Source: Streptomyces fulvoviolaceus
Lineage (GTDB): Bacteria > Actinomycetota > Actinomycetes > Streptomycetales > Streptomycetaceae
Direction of reading: 5' to 3'
Assembly: GCF_000718165.1 (NCBI RefSeq)
Contig: NZ_JOEY01000002.1
Span: 124,001 to 188,000, forward strand
Length of the DNA: 64,000 nt
This document shows positions 46,141 through 53,507 of the stretch, in pieces. The notes under the pieces are model-generated. The model had not been told where the DNA came from. It did no database searches and saw only the letters and a list, made by a program, of their open reading frames with translations. How positions within the stretch are numbered: position 1 is the stretch's first letter; each line of letters opens with the position of its first letter. The translations under genes and the position numbers were made by a program.

Positions 46141-47535
46141 TCACGTGAGGCCGAGGGCCGGCATCAGGTAGTAGAAGCCGAACACCGCCGCGACGACGTA
46201 CATCGCCACCGGGATCTCCCGGCCGCGTCCGGCCGCCAGGCGCAGGATCACGAAGGTGATGAAGCCCATGCCGATGCCGTTGGTGATCGAGTAGGTGAAC
46301 GGCATCATCACCATCGTGATGAAGGCCGGGATGGCGATGGTGTGGTCGGCCCAGTCGATCTCCTTGACCGAGCCGGCCAGGATCAGGAAGCCGACCGCGA
46401 GCAGGGCCGGGGTGGCCGCCTGGGACGGGACCATCGTGGCGACCGGCGTGAGGAACAGCGCGACGGCGAAGAGGCCGCCCGTGACGACGTTCGCGAAGCC
46501 GGTGCGGGCGCCCTCGCCGACGCCGGCCGTGGACTCCACGAAGGCGGTGGTGGCCGAGGAGGAGCTGGCGCCGCCGGCCGCGACCGCGAGGCCGTCGACG
46601 AAGAGGACCTTGTTGATGCCGGGCATCTGACCCTGGGCGTCGGTCAGCTTGGCCTCGTCGCTGACGCCCATGATCGTGCCCATCGCGTCGAAGAAGCACG
46701 ACAGCAGCACGGTGAAGACGAAGAGGACGCCGGTCAGCACGCCGACCTTCTCGAAGCCGCCGAAGAGGCTGACCTTGCCGAGCAGACCGAAGTCGGGGGT
46801 GGCGACGGGGTTGCCGGGCCACTTGGGGGTGGTCAGACCCCAGCTGGGGATCGTCGCGACCGCGTTGATGATCACCGCGAGGACCGTCATCGTGACGATC
46901 GAGATCAGGATCGCGCCGGAGACCTTGCGGACGATGAGCGCGAGGGTGAGCAGGGCGCCGAGGATGAAGACGAGGACCGGCCAGCCGTTGAGGTGACCGT
47001 CGGCGCCGAGCTGGAGCGGGACGGTGGTCTGCGCGGCGTCCGGGATGCGGCTGATGAAGCCGGAGTCGACGAGGCCGATCAGCATGATGAACAGGCCGAT
47101 ACCGATGCTGATCGCCTTGCGGAGGCCAAAGGGGACGGCGTTCATGACGCGCTCGCGCAGACCGGTGGCGACGAGCAGCATCACGATGAAGCCGGCCAGC
47201 ACCACCATGCCCATGGCGTCCGGCCAGGACATCCGCGGGGCGAGCTGGAGGGCGACAACCGAGTTCACACCCAGACCGGCGGCGAGGGCGATCGGCACGT
47301 TGCCGACGACACCCATCAGGAGCGTGGTGAACGCGGCTGTCACGGCCGTGGCCGTGACCAGCTGGCCGTTGTCCAGCTGGTGTCCGTACATGTCCTTCGC
47401 GCTGCCCAGGATGATCGGGTTCAGCACGATGATGTAGGCCATCGCGAAGAAGGTGGCGAAACCGCCGCGGACCTCGCGGGCGAGAGTACTGCCCCGCTCC
47501 GAGATCTTGAAGTAGCGGTCGAGAGCGATGGGCAT
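46141..47535 (-). CDS. NCS2-family adenine/guanine/hypoxanthine permease (AzgA type)
   Basis: 464 residues, about 14 membrane segments. Family landmarks are RGGFATFFAMAYIIVLNP in the first helix, LAAGLGVNSVVA, FFDAMGTIMGVSDEA, and SSSSATTAFVESTAGVGEGARTG (in part), which is the AzgA/PbuG signature. It imports purine bases by proton symport. The ATG at 47535 follows AGGAA. It is convergent with the ribbon-helix-helix gene, separated by 12 bp, and divergent from the DUF2530 gene. Confidence 0.95.
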   Translation of the reverse strand: MPIALDRYFKISERGSTLAREVRGGFATFFAMAYIIVLNPIILGSAKDMYGHQLDNGQLVTATAVTAAFTTLLMGVVGNVPIALAAGLGVNSVVALQLAPRMSWPDAMGMVVLAGFIVMLLVATGLRERVMNAVPFGLRKAISIGIGLFIMLIGLVDSGFISRIPDAAQTTVPLQLGADGHLNGWPVLVFILGALLTLALIVRKVSGAILISIVTMTVLAVIINAVATIPSWGLTTPKWPGNPVATPDFGLLGKVSLFGGFEKVGVLTGVLFVFTVLLSCFFDAMGTIMGVSDEAKLTDAQGQMPGINKVLFVDGLAVAAGGASSSSATTAFVESTAGVGEGARTGFANVVTGGLFAVALFLTPVATMVPSQAATPALLAVGFLILAGSVKEIDWADHTIAIPAFITMVMMPFTYSITNGIGMGFITFVILRLAAGRGREIPVAMYVVAAVFGFYYLMPALGLT

Positions 47536-47648
47536 TGGATGTTCCTACGATCAGAAGTGGACAGACACAAACCGTTTCAGTATGAACGTATGGGTCCGTG
47601 GATCGCCATCTCCGCGCGTAGATGTGATCGCCTCGTAAGCTGTCCTCC

Positions 47649-47933
47649 ATGGCCGTGTTTTCATCGGGATCACCCAAGCACGAGGCGCCGGAGCCCCTGG
47701 AGGGCCCCGTGGTCGCCACCGTCGTCGGCGGCACGATCCTGTGGTTCGTCCTCTTCCTGGTCCAGCTTCCCTTCTACGGCTGGTTCGACGACCACGGCCA
47801 CACGTGGTGGGTCTGGACCTGCCTGGCCGGGGCCGGGCTGGGGCTGATCGGCATCTGGTACGTCCGGAAGAGGGACGCGGCCATCAAGAGGGCGGCGGCG
47901 CAGGAGGCCGGCGAGACGCCTGCTGCGGAGTAA
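47649..47933 (+). CDS. DUF2530 small membrane protein
   Basis: 94 residues with two membrane helices (VVGGTILWFVLFLVQLPFY and WTCLAGAGLGLIGIWYV) separated by a short GWFDDHGHTWW loop, as in the actinobacterial DUF2530 family. TAAGCT ends seven bases before the ATG, so the transcript may be leaderless. Function unknown. Confidence 0.88.
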   Translation: MAVFSSGSPKHEAPEPLEGPVVATVVGGTILWFVLFLVQLPFYGWFDDHGHTWWVWTCLAGAGLGLIGIWYVRKRDAAIKRAAAQEAGETPAAE

Positions 47934-48046
47934 GGGGAACCCCCTACAACCACGGCACCACTCGACCCGGCCGGGCCTCCTCCCCAGGTCGGAACTTCCG
48001 CCCACTCGGCGGGTGAAGCCGCAAAACCGCACGTACCGTCGAATGC

Positions 48047-50443
48047 ATGACGCACATCGACGCGGGCGCCGAACTCGATCCTGTGCACCCCGCCCCGGTG
48101 CGGCTCCCGGCCACGACCGGGCTGACCGCCGCCGAGGTCGCGGAGCGGGTCGCGCTCGGACAGGTCAACGACGTGCCGGTGCGCAGCAGCCGGTCCACCG
48201 TCGAGATCATCCGCGCGAACGTGTTCACCCGGTTCAACGCGATCATCGGTGTGCTCTGGCTGGTCATGCTGTTCGTGGCGCCCTTCCAGGACAGCCTGTT
48301 CGGGTACGTGATCATCGCCAACACCGGCATCGGCATCATCCAGGAGTGGCGGGCGAAGAAGACCCTCGACTCCCTCGCGGTGATCGGCGAGTCCCGGCCG
48401 ACCGTGCGCCGGGACGGCGTCGCCACCGGGATCAGCACGTCCGGGATCGTGCTGGACGACCTGATCGAGATCGGGCCCGGCGACAAGGTCGTCGTGGACG
48501 GAGTGTGCGTCGAGGCCGACGGGCTGGAGATCGACGAGTCGCTGCTCACGGGTGAGGCCGACCCCGTCGTGAAGCGGCCGGGGGACGAGGTCATGTCGGG
48601 CAGCTTCGTCGTCGCCGGCGGGGGCGCCTTCAAGGCCACCAAGGTGGGCCGCGAGGCCTACGCCGCCCAACTGGCCGAGGAGGCCTCCCGCTTCACGCTC
48701 GTCCACTCCGAGCTGCGCTCCGGCATCTCCACGATCCTCAAGTACGTGACGTGGATGATGGTCCCGACCGCGATCGGCCTGGTCATCAGCCAGCTGGTCG
48801 TGAAGGACAACGACCTCAAGGACTCCATCGCGCGGACGGTGGGCGGGATCGTGCCCATGGTCCCCGAAGGGCTCGTGCTCCTCACCTCCGTCGCCTTCGC
48901 GATCGGCGTCATCCGGCTTGGCCGAAAACAGTGCCTGGTTCAGGAACTTCCGGCCATCGAGGGTCTCGCCCGCGTCGACACCGTCTGCCTCGACAAGACG
49001 GGCACCCTCACCGAGGGCGGCATGGACGTCACCGAACTCAGGCCGCTGCAGGGCGCCGACGAGTCGTACGTCCGCAAAGTGCTCGGCGCCCTCGGCGAGT
49101 CCGACCCGCGTCCGAACGCCTCCCTCCAGGCGATCATCGACGTCTACCCGGACGTCGAGGACTGGCGCTGCACCGAGTCGCTCCCCTTCTCCTCCGCCCG
49201 CAAGTACAGCGGCGCCTCCTTCAGCGAGGGGAACGGCGAGTCCAGTACGTGGCTGCTCGGAGCCCCCGACGTCCTGCTGGCCGACGACGATCCCGCCCTC
49301 GCCGAGACCGGTCGGCTGAACGAGCAGGGGCTGCGGGTGCTGCTGCTCGTGCGGGCCGCCGGGGACCTCGACGATCCCGAGGTCGCCAAGGGAGCCCGGC
49401 CCACCGCCCTCGTCGTACTGGAACAGCGGCTGCGGCCGGACGCGGGCGACACCCTGCGCTACTTCGCCGAGCAGGACGTCCACGCCAAGGTCATCTCCGG
49501 GGACAACGCGGTGTCGGTGGGGGCCGTCGCCGCCAAGCTCGGGCTCAACGGCAGCGTGGTGGACGCACGCCGGCTCCCCGCGGACCAGGACGGGATGGCG
49601 CGGTCCCTCGACGAGGGCACGGTGTTCGGGCGGGTCACCCCGCAGCAGAAGCGGGACATGGTGGGCGCGCTGCAGTCCGGCGGGCACACGGTCGCGATGA
49701 CCGGCGACGGTGTGAACGACGTGCTGGCGTTGAAGGACGCCGACATCGGGGTGTCGATGGGGTCCGGGTCCGAGGCGACCCGTGCGGTCGCGCAGATCGT
49801 GCTGCTCAACAACAGCTTCGCGACGCTGCCGTCCGTCGTCGCCGAGGGGCGACGGGTCATCGGGAACATCACCCGGGTCGCGACCCTGTTCCTGGTGAAG
49901 ACCGTGTACTCGGTGCTGCTGGCGATCCTGGTGGTGTGCTGGCAGGTGGAATACCCGTTCCTGCCACGGCACTTGACTTTGCTGTCGACGCTGACCATCG
50001 GCGTCCCGGCCTTCTTCCTCGCCCTCGCGCCCAACAAGGAACGGGCCAGGCCCCATTTCGTGCGGCGGGTCATGCGGTACTCGATCCCCGGTGGGGTGGT
50101 GGCCGCGGTGGCGACCTTCGCCACGTATCTGATCGCCCGTCACCACTACACCGGAGACGGGGCGTTGGACGCCGAGACCAGCGCCGCCACGTTGACGCTG
50201 TTCCTGATCTCGATGTGGGTGCTGGCGATCATCGCCCGGCCGTACACCTGGTGGCGTCTCGCCCTGGTCGCGACGATGGGCGCCGGGTTCCTGGTGGTGC
50301 TGATCGTGCCGTGGCTGCAGGACTTCTTCGCGCTGAAGCTGGTCGGGGTGACGATGCCGTGGATCGCGGTGGGCATTTCGGTGGTGGCGGCGGCCACCCT
50401 GGAGTTGTTGTGGAAATGGGTCGACCGCCGCGTTCCCGCTTAG
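48047..50443 (+). CDS. P-type cation-transporting ATPase (CtpE-like)
   Basis: 798 residues. Actuator loop LLTGEAD, phosphorylation motif DKTGTLTE with Asp316, hinge TGDGVNDVLALKDADIG, and the transmembrane PMVPEGLVLLTSVAFAIG that marks the CtpE group, shown in mycobacteria to take up calcium. About ten membrane helices are visible, six of them in the C-terminal third. The ATG at 48047 has no ribosome site; TACCGT ends seven bases upstream, so a leaderless transcript is likely. Calcium or another divalent cation is the probable substrate. Confidence 0.94.
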   Translation: MTHIDAGAELDPVHPAPVRLPATTGLTAAEVAERVALGQVNDVPVRSSRSTVEIIRANVFTRFNAIIGVLWLVMLFVAPFQDSLFGYVIIANTGIGIIQEWRAKKTLDSLAVIGESRPTVRRDGVATGISTSGIVLDDLIEIGPGDKVVVDGVCVEADGLEIDESLLTGEADPVVKRPGDEVMSGSFVVAGGGAFKATKVGREAYAAQLAEEASRFTLVHSELRSGISTILKYVTWMMVPTAIGLVISQLVVKDNDLKDSIARTVGGIVPMVPEGLVLLTSVAFAIGVIRLGRKQCLVQELPAIEGLARVDTVCLDKTGTLTEGGMDVTELRPLQGADESYVRKVLGALGESDPRPNASLQAIIDVYPDVEDWRCTESLPFSSARKYSGASFSEGNGESSTWLLGAPDVLLADDDPALAETGRLNEQGLRVLLLVRAAGDLDDPEVAKGARPTALVVLEQRLRPDAGDTLRYFAEQDVHAKVISGDNAVSVGAVAAKLGLNGSVVDARRLPADQDGMARSLDEGTVFGRVTPQQKRDMVGALQSGGHTVAMTGDGVNDVLALKDADIGVSMGSGSEATRAVAQIVLLNNSFATLPSVVAEGRRVIGNITRVATLFLVKTVYSVLLAILVVCWQVEYPFLPRHLTLLSTLTIGVPAFFLALAPNKERARPHFVRRVMRYSIPGGVVAAVATFATYLIARHHYTGDGALDAETSAATLTLFLISMWVLAIIARPYTWWRLALVATMGAGFLVVLIVPWLQDFFALKLVGVTMPWIAVGISVVAAATLELLWKWVDRRVPA

Positions 50444-50494
50444 CGCTGGGCTTCAGTCACGACGCGTCCTGATGAGTGTCGCCTGCAGGTGCGT

Positions 50495-50551
50495 CGTGGC
50501 TGGTCGCGCCCACGCGGCGGAGCCGCAAATTGATACAGCCCCGCGCCCCTG
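50495..50551 (+). repeat. dispersed Streptomyces intergenic repeat, copy C
   Basis: CGTGGCTGGTCGCGCCC through GCGGCGGAGCCGC to AGCCCCGCGCCCCTG, the fullest version of the repeat in this window. It lies between the convergent ATPase and secreted-protein genes and may act as terminator. Confidence 0.78.
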
Positions 50552-50567
50552 AAAACAGGGCGTTCGT

Positions 50568-51404
50568 CTACTGCACGTCGACGTAGTCACCCGTCGCAGT
50601 GGCCGTGCTGGTCGTCGGGCTGCCCGCGAAGGCGAAGCGGTAGTAGCCGTCGGCCGACGCGGTCGTCGTGGTCTTCAGGGTGCCTGTCGAGGTCGAGTAG
50701 ATGCCCTTCAGGGTGGTGTAGGTGGTGGTCCCCTTCTTGCGGAACTGCAGCTTCACCGGCTGGCTGGCGTAGCCCGCGTACGTGTTGGTGTCCCAGTTGG
50801 CGCGGGACAGCTTGCCGGTGACCGTGATGGTCTTGCCCTTCGTCACCGGCTCCGGCGAGGCGTTGACCGTCAGCTTTGCCAGGCGCAGCACCTTGGTGGT
50901 GGCCAGGCCGCCCTGGTCCTTGTAGCCGACCTTGCTGAGGTCGATGCTGCTGCCGCTCGGGTCCTGGCCGTTGAAGGCGGTGGCGTCGGCGCCGGCCTTC
51001 CAGGTGCCGGCGTCCGCGCTGGTGGGGTCGTCGTCGGTCGGGTAGATGTCGATCGTGCCGGTGCAGGTGGCGGTCGTGGCGTCCACGGCGGTGCAGGTGG
51101 CGAAGTCGTCGCCGAACAGCTGGGGGGTGCTGTCGTCGCCGAAGGTGCCGCGGTAGAGGAACGGCTCGGTGTAGAAGTCGTCCGCGGTGATGTCCACGCC
51201 GGAGCCGTGGGTCAGCGTGTAGCTGACCTTGGTGCTGACCTCCGCGCTGGCCCCGACCTTGATCGACGTGGCGACCTTGAAGTTGGAGAAGCTGACGTCC
51301 AGCGTGTACGGGGTGCCGGAGTCGGCGGCCTGCGCGGCCGGCACGGCGAGAGCGGAGAGGGCCAGGGCGCCGGAGACGGCGGCCACGGTGGCACGTATGC
51401 GCAT
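50568..51404 (-). CDS. secreted paralogue 1 of a tandem family (calcium-binding-like, unknown)
   Basis: 278 residues. Signal peptide MRIRATVAAVSGALALSA... cleaved after AQA (about residue 26), nearly identical in all three paralogues. The N-terminal mature half is a divergent beta domain (DVSFSNFKVATSIKVG) with two cysteines (ATCTAV, ATCTGT). The C-terminal half (ASPEPVTKGKTITVTGKLSR ... KLQFRKKGTTTY ... TASADGYYRFAFAG, GDYVDVQ) is nearly constant across paralogues and looks like an immunoglobulin-like fold. The ATG at 51404 has GGGGAAA nearby. It has its own copy of the 38-bp conserved element upstream. Role unknown; extracellular. Confidence 0.82.
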   Translation of the reverse strand: MRIRATVAAVSGALALSALAVPAAQAADSGTPYTLDVSFSNFKVATSIKVGASAEVSTKVSYTLTHGSGVDITADDFYTEPFLYRGTFGDDSTPQLFGDDFATCTAVDATTATCTGTIDIYPTDDDPTSADAGTWKAGADATAFNGQDPSGSSIDLSKVGYKDQGGLATTKVLRLAKLTVNASPEPVTKGKTITVTGKLSRANWDTNTYAGYASQPVKLQFRKKGTTTYTTLKGIYSTSTGTLKTTTTASADGYYRFAFAGSPTTSTATATGDYVDVQ

Positions 51405-51424
51405 GTGCGTTTCCCCAGGGGGAG

Positions 51425-51462
51425 AAGTGATCTAGGAGTCTGTTGACTCACGGGATCTGATC
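51425..51462. promoter_or_regulatory. 38-bp conserved element upstream of secreted paralogue 1
   Basis: Matches 32 of 38 bases of the element at 53418-53455. Core GAGTC-TGTT-GACTC inverted repeat flanked by GATC sequences. Lies 21-58 bp before the ATG. Confidence 0.65.
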
Positions 51463-51564
51463 CCTGACGGGCGCGGCTGGTTGTAGCGCCGGACGCTGAT
51501 TTGGAGTGCGGGATACCAACTCCTTGCGAACCGCCCCGAATGCCAACAGCGGGCGATGGAAACG

Positions 51565-51600
51565 GAAAGAGCCGGCCCCGGATGCTCCCGGGACCGGCCC
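51565..51600 (-). terminator. terminator of secreted paralogue 2
   Basis: GCCGGCCCCGG (51571-51581) pairs with CCGGGACCGGC (51588-51598), one mismatch. On the minus strand it is followed by CTCTTTCC. Confidence 0.7.
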
Positions 51601-51612
51601 TCGCGCGCCGTG

Positions 51613-51664
51613 CGTCGTTACGTCACGTCGTCACTTCACGTCGTTACTTCACGTCGTTAATTCA
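51613..51664. repeat. four tandem 13-bp units at the stop codon of secreted paralogue 2
   Basis: Units CGTCGTTACGTCA, CGTCGTCACTTCA, CGTCGTTACTTCA and CGTCGTTAATTCA. On the minus strand each carries a stop (TAA, TGA, TAA, TAA), and the 13-bp period puts stops in all three frames. The real stop of the gene is at 51657-51659. Confidence 0.8.
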
Positions 51665-52508
51665 CGTCGACGAAGTCACCCGCGGCGTTGACCGCCGGGG
51701 TGGTCGAGGTGCCCGCGAAGGCGAAGCGGTAGTAGCCGTCGGCCGACGCGGTCGTCGTCGTCTTCAGCTCACCCTTCGTGTTGGTGTTGATGCCCTTCAC
51801 GTTGGTGTAGGTGCTGGCGCTCTTCTTGCGGAACTGCAGCACCACCTTCTGGGTCGAGTAACCGGTGTAGGTGCCGGTCTCCCAGTTGGCGCGGGACAGC
51901 TTGCCCGTGACCGTGATGGTCTTGCCCTTCTTCACCGGCTCCGGCGAGGCGTTGACCGTCAGCTTCGAGGCGCGCTGGACCTTGGTGGTCGAGTAGAAGT
52001 CGTCCCAGAAGATGCTCTCGTCACCCGCGAGGGCACCGGCCGTCACGTGCCAGGTACCGGCCAGGGCGTTCGCGTACAGGTCGCTGCCCGGGTAGACCGT
52101 GACGGTCAGCTTGCAGTTCGAGGTCGTGGCGTCCACGGCGGTGCAGGTCGCGGCGCCCTCGTTCGGCGGGATCCAGCCGTCGACGTTGTCGAGGTCCTTG
52201 CCGTGCCACAGGTCGATGTAGGCGTCCAGGATGCCCGTGGAGTGGCTGGCGGTCAGCGACACGTTGTAGGTCTTGACGGTCGTGGTGCCGATGACGAGGT
52301 TCTTGCCGGAGTTGACCTTGACGTTGGAGACGACCGGCAGTTCCTCCGCGGCCGCGGTGACGCCGGACGCCGCCTTGGCCGGGGAGGTGCCGAAGCGCTC
52401 CGCCGCGCTCGGCTTGTCGAAGCTCGTGTCGGCCTGCGCGGCCGGCACGGCGAGGGCGGAAAGGGCCAGGGCGCCGGAGACGGCGGCCACGGTGGCACGA
52501 ATACGCAT
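51657..52508 (-). CDS. secreted paralogue 2 of the tandem family
   Basis: 283 residues with the same signal peptide and constant C-terminal half (ASPEPVKKGKTITVTGKLSR, VLQFRKKSASTY, ADGYYRFAFAG, GDFVDVN). The mature N-terminal half starts with a Glu/Ala-rich spacer and then VVSNVKVNSGKNLVIG, ILDAYIDLWHGKD and two cysteine pairs, closest to paralogue 3. It lies 58 bp after paralogue 3 with only a pyrimidine-rich spacer (minus strand) and no copy of the conserved element, so it is probably co-transcribed with paralogue 3. Ends in a tandem stop-codon repeat. Function unknown. Confidence 0.82.
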   Translation of the reverse strand: MRIRATVAAVSGALALSALAVPAAQADTSFDKPSAAERFGTSPAKAASGVTAAAEELPVVSNVKVNSGKNLVIGTTTVKTYNVSLTASHSTGILDAYIDLWHGKDLDNVDGWIPPNEGAATCTAVDATTSNCKLTVTVYPGSDLYANALAGTWHVTAGALAGDESIFWDDFYSTTKVQRASKLTVNASPEPVKKGKTITVTGKLSRANWETGTYTGYSTQKVVLQFRKKSASTYTNVKGINTNTKGELKTTTTASADGYYRFAFAGTSTTPAVNAAGDFVDVN

Positions 52509-52566
52509 GCGTTCCTCTGTATTCCTCGGTGGGAAGGGGGAAAAGAAAGAGAGAAGAGGGAGAGGC

Positions 52567-53346
52567 TTACTTCACGTCGATGAAGTCACCCGTGGCGTTG
52601 ACCGCCGGGGTGGTCGCGCTGCCCGCGAAGCTGTAGCGGTAGTAGCCGTCGGCGGACGCGGTCGTCGTGGTCTTCAGCTCACCCGTCGAGTTCGACTTGA
52701 TGGTCTTGACCGTGGTGTAGGTGCTGGAGCTCTTCTTGCGGAACTGCAGCTTCACCGACTGGCTCGCGTAACCGGAGTATTTGTTGGCGTCCCAGTTGGC
52801 GCGGGTCAGCTTGCCCGTGACCGTGATGGTCTTGCCCTTCTTCACCGGCTCCGGCGCGGCGTTGGCCGTCAGCTTCGAGGCGCGCTGGAGCTTGAAGGTC
52901 TTGGCGTTGTCCTTCTGGACGTGGTCGGCGTCCTTGCCGGAGGCGATCGTCCAGACCTTCCAGGTGCCGGCGACCGCGTTGATCGCGTTGCTGCCCGGAA
53001 TGAGGTCGTACGTCGCCTTGCAGGTCGACGTGGTGGCGTCGACGACCGTGCACTTGGAGTAGTAGTCGCTGGTGTTGGCCAGGGCGGCACTGTCGGCCGA
53101 GTCGAAGTCCGCGCCGTGCCACAGGATGGCCATGGCCGAGTCGACGCCCGAGTCGTCCTTGACGGTGAAGCTGACGGTGATGGTCTTCGTCGCGGTCGAC
53201 CCGACGACGACCGGCTTGCCCCCGTTCACCACGATGTTCGAGATCGTGGTGTCCCCGTCGATCGTGTCGGCCTGCGCGGCCGGCACGGCGAGGGCGGAGA
53301 GGGCGAGGGCGCCGATGACGGCAGCCCCGGTGGTGCGCATACGCAT
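52567..53346 (-). CDS. secreted paralogue 3 of the tandem family (first in transcription)
   Basis: 259 residues from the ATG at 53346 (GGGGAT nine bases upstream). Signal peptide RTTGAAVIGALALSALAVPA cleaved after AQA. The mature part has ISNIVVNGGKPVVVGS, AMAILWHGADFDSA, two cysteines (YSKCTVV, STCKATY) and the constant C-terminal half (VKLQFRKKSSSTY, GYYRYSFAG, GDFIDVK). I know this as a widespread Streptomyces family sometimes labelled calcium-binding, but no binding motif is visible. It carries a conserved upstream element at 53418-53455. Confidence 0.82.
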   Translation of the reverse strand: MRMRTTGAAVIGALALSALAVPAAQADTIDGDTTISNIVVNGGKPVVVGSTATKTITVSFTVKDDSGVDSAMAILWHGADFDSADSAALANTSDYYSKCTVVDATTSTCKATYDLIPGSNAINAVAGTWKVWTIASGKDADHVQKDNAKTFKLQRASKLTANAAPEPVKKGKTITVTGKLTRANWDANKYSGYASQSVKLQFRKKSSSTYTTVKTIKSNSTGELKTTTTASADGYYRYSFAGSATTPAVNATGDFIDVK

Positions 53347-53417
53347 GCTGCGATCCCCGTGGTGACAGGGGCCCCGACGCCGGTCGTCCACGCGGCTCGT
53401 GGTCACGTACGGGGCCC

Positions 53418-53455
53418 AAGTGATCAGTGAGTCTGGTGACTCACGTGATCAGATC
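53418..53455. promoter_or_regulatory. 38-bp conserved element upstream of secreted paralogue 3
   Basis: TGATCA, then GTGAGTC-TGGT-GACTCAC (7-bp arms, 53427-53444), then G and TGATCA again. 32/38 identity to the element before paralogue 1. Lies 72-109 bp before the ATG. Confidence 0.65.
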
Positions 53456-53507
53456 GACGATGGAGGGGAATGGTTGTACGACCGGTGTGAAATTCGTGAG
53501 GGAAATT

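Noticed and set aside
46118..46147. Terminator between the ribbon-helix-helix and permease genes (TCACGTGAGGCC repeated twice)
   Set aside because: It is a direct repeat with CACGTG palindromes, not a stem-loop of useful length.
50568..53346. EF-hand calcium sites in the three secreted paralogues
   Set aside because: Asp-rich patches occur but no DxDxDG loop with correct spacing; the calcium-binding label is not supported by visible motifs.
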